Part shown: piece by piece, positions 57,750 through 64,000 of the stretch | Layout of the letters: each line of letters starts with the position of its first letter | Numbering within the stretch: the first letter of the stretch is position 1 | Assembly (NCBI GenBank): GCA_963698495.1 | Contig: CAVORB010000009.1 | Coordinates: forward strand, 124,001 to 188,000 | Length of the DNA: 64,000 nt | Reading direction: 5' to 3' | From: CAVORB01 sp963698495 | GTDB taxonomy: Bacteria; Pseudomonadota; Gammaproteobacteria; Chromatiales; Chromatiaceae | Notes under the pieces: model-generated | Database searches by the model: none | Told to the model about the DNA's origin: nothing | What the model saw: only the letters and a program-made list of their open reading frames with translations | Translations under genes and position numbers: made by a program

Positions 57750-58332
57750 GGCGTTCTCCTTCAGGTCGGGCCCGTCCCTGGAACGGGCTCGCGGTTTTGT
57801 ATGACGGAATATTAGCAAATACTTAAATACAAATCTAGTGTTTCCGTGTAGCTTGGCCGGCGCCGGCGATTTCGTTGGTAACCCCTTGAGTCGAAGGGAG
57901 TTATGGTCTAAATTCCACACATAAACATAAATGTGTGCGGAGAGGACGGAGAGGGTGTTCTTGTGTTTCGTGGCGCGACGGTTATTGCCCGCGCAGTAGC
58001 GTTCGCGCATTCCCTGGGCCGCCCCGCGCTCCTCAGCCCATGTCGGTGATCATTCCGGCACGGCCTGTGGTGAGCGCGGTTTGATGGTGCCGTCGTTTTC
58101 ACAATGCCAGGTCTGGACAATGGTCGGATCTCGACGCGTGGTGGGGAGCGGCAAACAGGTGGGTGCTTCCTGACCCTTGGTTCGCGGCGGCTCAGGTGAC
58201 GACATTCGGATGCACTTCCTCTAGCTAGGGTCGCTGGCCTCGGGGCTTGCGGCCAAGCGCGGGTGGTCCGTTCTTCCGTGGCATTCGCCCAGAAGGCGCA
58301 CTGTTGTGCGCGCCACAAGAGAGTACCGGGCC
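57750..58332. other. Long intergenic region with AT-rich promoter segment
   Basis: About 580 bases between the small membrane gene and the RND gene, which are divergent. The first 200 bases are AT-rich; an inverted repeat CACACAT-N8-ATGTGTG lies at 57916-57937. Positions 58000-58300 return to high GC and contain no convincing gene. Confidence 0.4.
57809..57817 (-). promoter_or_regulatory. Extended -10 promoter for the small membrane gene
   Basis: Read on the minus strand, TGCTAATAT matches the extended -10 pattern TGNTATAAT and lies about 60 bases before the ATG at 57749. The flanking TATTTAAGTATTTGC is AT-rich and partly palindromic and could be an operator. Confidence 0.4.
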
Positions 58333-61300
58333 ATGGCAGAAGACAGCACCAGACCGTCTGACGACAACGAGGCGGATCTCGCCCTGGGGGGCGAACGCTC
58401 AAGCAAGCTCGGCCTCGCCGGGCGTATCGCCCGCGCCTTCATCAACACCCCCGTCACGCCGATGCTCCTGATCGGCTGCCTCTTCATCGGTCTGATCGGG
58501 CTTTTCTTCACGCCCCGGCAGGAGGATCCTCAGATCTCCGTGCCGATGATCGACATCTTCGTCCAGTATCCCGGGGCGTCGGCCAAGCAGGTCGAGAGCC
58601 TGGTGACCGAGCCCCTCGAGCGGATCATGAAGGAGATCCCGGGGGTTCGGCACGTCTACTCCGCCACCCTGCGCGGCGCCGCCATCGTCACCGTGCGCTT
58701 TTACGTTGGTGAGGAGATGGGCGAGTCCATCGTCAAGGTCCACGACAAGCTCCAGTCGAACCTGGACAAGATCCCGCCGGACGTGCGCATGCCCCTCGTC
58801 AAGCCGGTGAGCGTCGACGATGTGCCCGTGGTCACGGTCACCCTGTGGTCGAAGGAGGTAAACGACGCCCAGCTCCGCACCCTGGCCCTGGACGTGCTCC
58901 AGGAGCTCGGCTCGGTGAAGAACACGGGTAAGGGGTTTGTGGTCGGCGGACGGGAGGACCAGATACGGGTCGAAGTCCTGATGGAGCGGCTTGCGGGACA
59001 TGGCATTACCTTGGACCGGATCGCCGGGACCATCCAGACCGCCAACTCGGAGCTCGCGACCGGGGGTTCGGAATCCGGCGGTTCCGCCTACAACGTCTAC
59101 TCCGGTGCCTTCCTTCGCAGTGCCGACGATGTTGCCCGCCTGGTGGTCGGCTCGCAGGGCGGACGCCCCATTTACGTCGGGGATGTGGCGCGGGTGGAGC
59201 ACACGCCAGAGGACGCGGACGAGATCGTCACCCAGTTCACGGGGCCAGCCTACGAGGGCGAGCTGACGGCCAACGGCGAGCAGGCCGTGACCCTGGCCAT
59301 CGCCAAGAAGGAGAAGACCAACGGCGTGACCGTGGCCAATGCGGTGCTCGAAAAGCTCGAAAAGCTCAAGGGCACGCTGATTCCCTCGAACGTCAACGTC
59401 GAGATCACGCGCAACTACGGCAAGACCGCCAACGACAAGGTCAACGAGCTGCTGCAGGCGATGCTGGAGGCCGCCCTCATCGTTTCCATCCTGTGCCTGA
59501 TCGGCCTGGGTGCCCGCGCCGCGTTCGTGGTCATCACCGTGATCCCGGTCGTCATCCTGCTCACGATCTGGTGGGCGCTGATGGTCGATTACACCATCGA
59601 CCGGGTCAGCCTGTTCGCCCTCATCTTCGCCATCGGCATCCTGGTGGACGACGCCACCGTGGTGGTGGAGAACATCTTCCGGCACTGGTTGGAGGTGGGT
59701 AAGACATCCATCGCTCACGCGGTTCGAGCCGTGGACGAGGTGGGCAACCCGACGATTCTCGCCACCTTCACCATCATCGCCGCGCTGTTGCCCATGGGCT
59801 GGGTCAGCGGTCTGATGGGACCCTACATGCGGCCGATCCCGGTCCTCGGCTCCTCCGCCATGTTCTTCTCGCTGGTGGCGGCCTTTGTGTTCACCCCCTG
59901 GTTTGCCCTGCGCGTGAGGCCCAAGATGGCCGCCCTGCACAAGGCGGAGCGCCGCGAGGAGCGTACCCGTCGCATCGTCGGCAAGATTTACCGCCCACTG
60001 GTGCTGCCGCTGGTGGAGAACCGCACCCTCGGCATCGTATTCCTGGTCTCGGTCATCGCCGTCACGGCCGGGGTCTGCGTGCTCTTCTACACCAAGACGG
60101 TGCCGGTGAAGATGTTGCCCTTCGACAACAAGCCGGAGTTCAGCGTCATCGTCAATATGCCCGAGGGCACCGCCCTGCCCGAGACCGCCAACGTGGTCCG
60201 GCAACTCGCGGAAAAGGTGCGGGAGATGCCCGAGGTGACGGCCGTGCAGACCTACGCCGGCACCGCCCAGCCCTTCAACTTCAATGGCATGGTGCGTCAT
60301 TACTACCTGCGCCAGAACCCGTGGGAAGGCGACCTGCTGGTCATGCTCAAGGACAAGAACGAGCGCGAAAAGGGCAGCCATGCCCTTGCGGTGGAGGCCC
60401 GCGCGATGCTGACGCCACTTGCGCAACGGCTAGGCGCCAAGATCGCGGTGGTGGAGATGCCCCCGGGGCCGCCGGTGCTGCAGACCGTGGTCGCCGAGGT
60501 CTACGGCCCCAATGAGCAGGTGCGCCGCCAGGTGGCGGCGGACATGACGGCGATGTTCGAGGAGGTGGAGAACATCGTCGACGTCGACAACTACATGGCC
60601 GAGCCGTACGAGTACTGGCGCTTCGATGTGGACACCGAGAAGGCCGTCCGCCGTGGCGTTTCGGTCGACACCATCAATCAGAACCTGGCCATGGCCATGG
60701 GCGGCTTCAAGGTCGGCGACGTCAAGCGTGGCAACGTGTTGGAGCCGACCTATATCGTGCTCCAGCTTCCGCTTGCCAACCGTGCCGAGCTGAACGCCAT
60801 GGGCTCCCTGCCAATCGCCACGCCGGATGGCAAAATGGTCCCCCTGGCCGAGCTGGGCCGTTTCGTCAAAAAGCCTGAGGACCCCATCATCTATCACAAG
60901 GACCTGCGCCCCATGGAATACGTCGTGGGTGAAATGGAAGGCGAGCTGGGGGCGCCCATCTACGGCATGTACGGCGTCGAGGACCTGCTGGAGAACTATG
61001 TCACGCCTGACGGTGTGACCATGACCGGCATGCCCATGGGCCTGATCGGGCCGCCGGCGGACGATTCGGTCTCCGGCTTCGAGTGGAGCGGCGAGTGGAC
61101 CGTCACCTACGAGACCTTCCGCGACATGGGCTTGGCCTTCATGGCCGCGCTGGTGCTGATCTACGGCCTGATCGTATGGGAGTTCCGCGACTTTGCGATC
61201 GCCGGGCTCATCATGTCGCCGATCCCCTTGACGCTGATCGGTATCGTCCCGGGGCACTTGATCATGGGCGCCGAATTTACCGCGACCTCGATGATCGGCA

Positions 61301-62571
61301 TGATCGCACTCGGCGGCATCATCGTCCGCCAATCCATCCTGATCGTGGAGTTCGTGAAGATCGAGGTGGAGAAGGGCAAGAGCGTGCGCGAGGCGGCGGT
61401 GGCGGGCGCCGAGATCCGCATGCGTCCCATCCTGATCACCTCGCTGACACTGATGGCGGGTGCCTGGGCCATCATCTACGACCCCATCTTCCAGGGCATG
61501 GCGGTGAGCCTGCTGTTCGGCGCCGGCGTCGCCACCCTGATGGCGGTGATCGTGATTCCCCTTGGCTGCATCAGCCTGCGCAAGCGTTTCTATCTCGAAG
61601 AGACGGAGAGCGGTGAGATCGAGCTCTCCGGGCGCTACGCGGAGGTAGAGGAGGTCGCCGGCGGCGGCGTCGCCCCGACCACCGCGCGCACGCCACTGTG
61701 GGTGCGGGTCTGGGGCGGGATCGTCTCCGCCGTGTTCTGGGTGTTCGGGCTGCCCGGCAGGCTCCTGGGGTCCGGCAGCGGGACGCCTCTTTGGGTGCGT
61801 CTGTGGGGTGGCTTGGTGTCGGCGCTGATCTGGGTGTTCAGTACCGTCAGCACCGTCCTGCTGTCGATTTGGCGTTTGCTGCAGGTCATCCTCGGCGGAC
61901 TGCTGCCCAAGCGCAAGCCGAAGCCGTCTGGCCCGGGGCCGACTGCCCCGGGAGGTGGCCAAGGATCGCCATCTGGTGGTAGCCCGGCGCCAGTCGGTGG
62001 ATCCGCCGCCACTGCAGGCGGCGGCTCACAGCCCGCGACGGCCCCCGCTCAGCGCGCATCCTCCGAACCTGCGGCCCAGGACCAAATGCCCGAGGTTTCT
62101 CCCGCTTCCGCGGGCGAGGGGCCCGCGCCTGTCGCCGCGGACGAGAAGCCAGCGGTGGTCCCGAGAAGACCAGCGGCCAAGAAGACCAGTGTGAAAAAGA
62201 CCGTGGCCAAGAAGGTGACCAAGAAGAAGGCCGCGCCGAAGAAGACGGTAGCGAGAAAGACGGCGGCGCGCGGGGGTGGGCGCGCGATGGGCGGCGCCCC
62301 GGGTCCCGCTGCGAATGCCGCTTCCGTCGGGACTCCACGATTGGCCGAGACCCCTGCGCCCGGCGTCGTCCAGGATCCGGGCCCGCCGAGGGCAGAAAAC
62401 GAGTCCGCGGAGCAGGACAAAGGAATCAATGGCCACGAGGGGCCGGATGTGACGACGAAATCCGCTACCTCTCAGGGCAGCGGAGACAGGTCGAGCACCG
62501 CCGCCGCGGCGAGACGGGTCGCCCGGGGCGGTGGGCGTGGAATCCGGGTCAAGCGGAGAACGCAGTCGTGA
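58333..62571 (+). CDS. RND efflux permease with unusual C-terminal extension
   Basis: A 1,412-residue protein; a normal RND permease ends near residue 1,090. Core features: TPVTPMLLIGCLFIGLIGLF (TM1), RQEDPQISVPMIDIFVQYPG, the TM4 proton-relay AIGILVDDATVVVENIFRHW and TALVLIYGLIVWEFRDFAIAG-like second half. The extension has a duplicated segment (TPLWVRVWGGIVSAVFWVF, then TPLWVRLWGGLVSALIWVF), a Gly/Pro/Ser linker and a Lys/Ala tail near 1280-1325 (VKKTVAKKVTKKKAAPKKT) like histone H1/AlgP. No adaptor or outer-membrane partner is adjacent. Its stop overlaps the pentapeptide gene start (GTGA). ATG 58333 is chosen over GTG 58306. Confidence 0.9.
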   Translation: MAEDSTRPSDDNEADLALGGERSSKLGLAGRIARAFINTPVTPMLLIGCLFIGLIGLFFTPRQEDPQISVPMIDIFVQYPGASAKQVESLVTEPLERIMKEIPGVRHVYSATLRGAAIVTVRFYVGEEMGESIVKVHDKLQSNLDKIPPDVRMPLVKPVSVDDVPVVTVTLWSKEVNDAQLRTLALDVLQELGSVKNTGKGFVVGGREDQIRVEVLMERLAGHGITLDRIAGTIQTANSELATGGSESGGSAYNVYSGAFLRSADDVARLVVGSQGGRPIYVGDVARVEHTPEDADEIVTQFTGPAYEGELTANGEQAVTLAIAKKEKTNGVTVANAVLEKLEKLKGTLIPSNVNVEITRNYGKTANDKVNELLQAMLEAALIVSILCLIGLGARAAFVVITVIPVVILLTIWWALMVDYTIDRVSLFALIFAIGILVDDATVVVENIFRHWLEVGKTSIAHAVRAVDEVGNPTILATFTIIAALLPMGWVSGLMGPYMRPIPVLGSSAMFFSLVAAFVFTPWFALRVRPKMAALHKAERREERTRRIVGKIYRPLVLPLVENRTLGIVFLVSVIAVTAGVCVLFYTKTVPVKMLPFDNKPEFSVIVNMPEGTALPETANVVRQLAEKVREMPEVTAVQTYAGTAQPFNFNGMVRHYYLRQNPWEGDLLVMLKDKNEREKGSHALAVEARAMLTPLAQRLGAKIAVVEMPPGPPVLQTVVAEVYGPNEQVRRQVAADMTAMFEEVENIVDVDNYMAEPYEYWRFDVDTEKAVRRGVSVDTINQNLAMAMGGFKVGDVKRGNVLEPTYIVLQLPLANRAELNAMGSLPIATPDGKMVPLAELGRFVKKPEDPIIYHKDLRPMEYVVGEMEGELGAPIYGMYGVEDLLENYVTPDGVTMTGMPMGLIGPPADDSVSGFEWSGEWTVTYETFRDMGLAFMAALVLIYGLIVWEFRDFAIAGLIMSPIPLTLIGIVPGHLIMGAEFTATSMIGMIALGGIIVRQSILIVEFVKIEVEKGKSVREAAVAGAEIRMRPILITSLTLMAGAWAIIYDPIFQGMAVSLLFGAGVATLMAVIVIPLGCISLRKRFYLEETESGEIELSGRYAEVEEVAGGGVAPTTARTPLWVRVWGGIVSAVFWVFGLPGRLLGSGSGTPLWVRLWGGLVSALIWVFSTVSTVLLSIWRLLQVILGGLLPKRKPKPSGPGPTAPGGGQGSPSGGSPAPVGGSAATAGGGSQPATAPAQRASSEPAAQDQMPEVSPASAGEGPAPVAADEKPAVVPRRPAAKKTSVKKTVAKKVTKKKAAPKKTVARKTAARGGGRAMGGAPGPAANAASVGTPRLAETPAPGVVQDPGPPRAENESAEQDKGINGHEGPDVTTKSATSQGSGDRSSTAAAARRVARGGGRGIRVKRRTQS

Positions 62572-62984
62572 TCGAGATCCGGCACAAGGAGACGCGTGAA
62601 GTACTGCGAGTGGTCGAGGCGGACAGCCTCGTCGGCGCCGACCTGCGTGACGATATCCTCGACGGCGCCGATCTGCGCGGCGCGGACCTCAGCGGTGCCT
62701 GGCTCCAGGAAGCGGACCTCATGGGGGCCGATCTCGCCGGCGCGACGCTCCGCGGGGCGATCCTGATCCGCACCCAGTTGGACAAGGCGGACCTCACCGG
62801 TGCCTTGTTCGAGGAGGCCAAGTTGAGCGACGGCTCTCCCGGGAAGCGGCGCCGTTCTGACGAACTGCAAGATGCGTGGGGTGCGGCTTCTGTCCTGCGA
62901 CATGCGTTACGTCGATCTCCACGGCTCGGACCTCTCCGATGCCCTGATCGATCGGACCGACCTCACCGACGCCTGTTTCCGTGA
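62568..62984 (+). CDS. Pentapeptide-repeat protein, N-terminal fragment
   Basis: After a short leader (EIRHKETREVLRVVEADSLV), residues read GADLRDDILDGADLRGADLS, GAWLQEADLMGADLAGATLR: A(D/N)LxG repeats that fold as a right-handed beta-helix. The real frame ends near EEAKLSDG (about 62837); the rest is in another frame and continues as the fragment at 62872. Translationally coupled to the RND permease by a GTGA overlap. Confidence 0.8.
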   Translation: MIEIRHKETREVLRVVEADSLVGADLRDDILDGADLRGADLSGAWLQEADLMGADLAGATLRGAILIRTQLDKADLTGALFEEAKLSDGSPGKRRRSDELQDAWGAASVLRHALRRSPRLGPLRCPDRSDRPHRRLFP

Positions 62985-63423
62985 AGGAAAATTGACCGGG
63001 TCGCGCATTCAGGGGTCCCTGCTGATCGAGACCCTGATGAGCGGGTGCGATCTCAGCGGCGCCGACATCCAGAACACGCACATGAACGGCGTCAAGCTGT
63101 TCCGCGCCCGGCTCGACGGCGCGCGGCTCGGCGGCGGGGGAGACCGCATCCCGGTCGTGCTCAACCTCGCCAACATGCGCGAGGCCAGCCTGGTCGGGAC
63201 CGATCTGCACGGCGCCTCACTGCGCGACGTCAACCTGCATCACGCCAACCTGCGCGGGGCGAACCTCGAAGGGGCTCAGCTGATGGGCGCCGTGCTGCGC
63301 CACGCCGACGTGACGGATGCGGACTTCAAGGACGTCGCCCTGGTGACGGTGAACGTCACCTTCGCCAACTTCTCCAAGGCCAAGAACGCACAGGTACCCG
63401 CGTTCAAGCAGAACGTGCGGTAG
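62872..63423 (+). CDS. Pentapeptide-repeat protein, C-terminal fragment
   Basis: Continues the same protein: VDLHGSDLSDALIDRTDLTD, GCDLSGADIQNTHMNGVKLF, REASLVGTDLHGASLRDVNL, HHANLRGANLEGAQLMGAVL, HADVTDADFKDVALVTVNV. With the first fragment it makes a protein of about 285 residues consisting almost wholly of pentapeptide repeats. One-base shift lies near 62837-62842 (CCCGGG). It converges with ccmI. Confidence 0.8.
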   Translation: MRGVRLLSCDMRYVDLHGSDLSDALIDRTDLTDACFREGKLTGSRIQGSLLIETLMSGCDLSGADIQNTHMNGVKLFRARLDGARLGGGGDRIPVVLNLANMREASLVGTDLHGASLRDVNLHHANLRGANLEGAQLMGAVLRHADVTDADFKDVALVTVNVTFANFSKAKNAQVPAFKQNVR

Positions 63424-63503
63424 GGGTAGGGGCGGCCTGAGCCAGGGGTCGGTCGGTCGCCCCAAAGGACCTTCTGGTCCGCGTGGATCGAGCGGAAGCG
63501 ACG

Positions 63504-64000
63504 CTATGGGCGCACCCGGTCGATGAGCACTTCGACTGGCTCGGATCGGCCCGCCTTTACCGGGCTCACCTCTCCCTCCAGATCCCCGCTTTGGGGCGTG
63601 GCCTGTCCGCTCGCCGAGATCCGGGCGCCGACCGTGACCTCGGGGAAATTGGACAGACGCATGGCGGGCATCATGGCCATGCCATCGTCGAGGGTCACGG
63701 TCGCCGGCAGGTCCGCGACCTTCATCCGCTTCACCGCCAGAGGCATGGGCGGGCCTGAGACTGCCTTGGCGTAGACGAACAGGGTGGCGTTCTGGTCCGC
63801 CTTGGGCCAGAGGGGCTCCGCCAGGGCGACCTGAACCACGACGCCGGCCGTGGTTTGGGCCGTCTCCGTCGTCGGTTCCTCAGCGATGGTGGCGTCGGGG
63901 GTTTCCTCGGCGGCCGCCTCCGCGGGCGGGGCGGATTCGGCGGAGCCGCCGCGCTGGCGGGCCTCGGCGATGAACTCACGCAGCTCGGCCGCGTCCTTTC
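63504..64000 (-). CDS. ccmI: Cytochrome c maturation protein CcmI, C-terminal part (runs off window)
   Basis: The visible 164 residues end the protein. An acidic Ala/Glu/Thr-rich linker (AEEPTTETAQTTAG) leads into the C-terminal CcmI domain: VALAEPLWPKADQNATLFVY, KAVSGPPMPLAVKRMKVADL, PATVTLDDGMAMMPAMRLSN, FPEVTVGARISASGQATPQS, GDLEG. CcmI holds apocytochrome c for heme attachment in the periplasm. The frame is open to the edge, where TPR and membrane segments would follow. The neighbouring ccm genes should lie beyond the window on this strand; they would serve the diheme cytochrome seen at 37826. Confidence 0.82.
   Translation of the reverse strand, partial: KDAAELREFIAEARQRGGSAESAPPAEAAAEETPDATIAEEPTTETAQTTAGVVVQVALAEPLWPKADQNATLFVYAKAVSGPPMPLAVKRMKVADLPATVTLDDGMAMMPAMRLSNFPEVTVGARISASGQATPQSGDLEGEVSPVKAGRSEPVEVLIDRVRP

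Overview
The window is GC-rich chromosomal DNA, and the gene content fits a gammaproteobacterium. It has an AlgA/ManC-type mannose-1-phosphate guanylyltransferase, YchF, class Ia ribonucleotide reductase with ATP-cones, EttA, a GlgB-GlgA glycogen cluster, a CcmI-type cytochrome c maturation protein, a c4-like diheme cytochrome, a CysB-like regulator divergent from a DsrC/TusE-family protein, and an RND pump. The sulfur-related and cytochrome genes make a sulfur-oxidising or otherwise respiratory Chromatiales-like host plausible. That placement is inference; no rRNA or other taxonomic marker is present.

Layout. Positions 1-11.6 kb are a nearly continuous minus-strand series of small exported proteins, lipoproteins and inner-membrane proteins: DUF805, SH3-like, LprI-MliC, two further LprI-like proteins, a YkuD L,D-transpeptidase operon, DUF2892, GlsB/YeaQ, a Trp-repeat protein, and two proteins sharing an unnamed C-terminal domain. 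Positions 12-19.1 kb are a plus-strand signalling block: TonB-dependent receptor, YfiR-like protein, hybrid kinase, receiver-kinase and NarL-type regulator. A ClpP-like exported protein, an unknown 339-residue protein, manC, ychF and an elongator tRNA-Met follow (19.3-24.5 kb). Positions 24.6-28.9 kb are accessory: small unknown genes, two perfect TGTGA-N6-TCACA palindromes, minus-strand terminators and a candidate small RNA. Positions 28.9-36.6 kb carry nrdB and nrdA, separated by unknown genes, a REP-associated transposase with exact inverted REP copies, a long inverted repeat and an AT-rich small gene. NrdR-like and DnaA-like boxes lie upstream of nrdA.

Positions 37-45 kb hold a CBS protein, a diheme cytochrome c, a DUF815 ATPase, a PAS-GGDEF-EAL protein, EttA and a MobB-class II aldolase fusion. 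Positions 45.2-51.3 kb are the glycogen cluster (GH13 enzyme, glgA, glgB and a 59-residue protein). Positions 51.4-57.7 kb carry the CysB-like/DsrC-like divergent pair, an EF-G-like GTPase, a CPA2 antiporter, a YbhB protein and a small membrane protein. The right end has an RND permease with an unusual C-terminal tail, an overlapping pentapeptide-repeat protein, and the end of ccmI.

Six genes (TonB receptor, GGDEF-EAL, ettA, the GH13 enzyme, glgA, pentapeptide) are each interrupted by an apparent single-base frameshift, mostly in G/C runs. This looks more like sequencing or assembly error than biology. Those genes are listed as adjoining fragments and should be read as one protein each.
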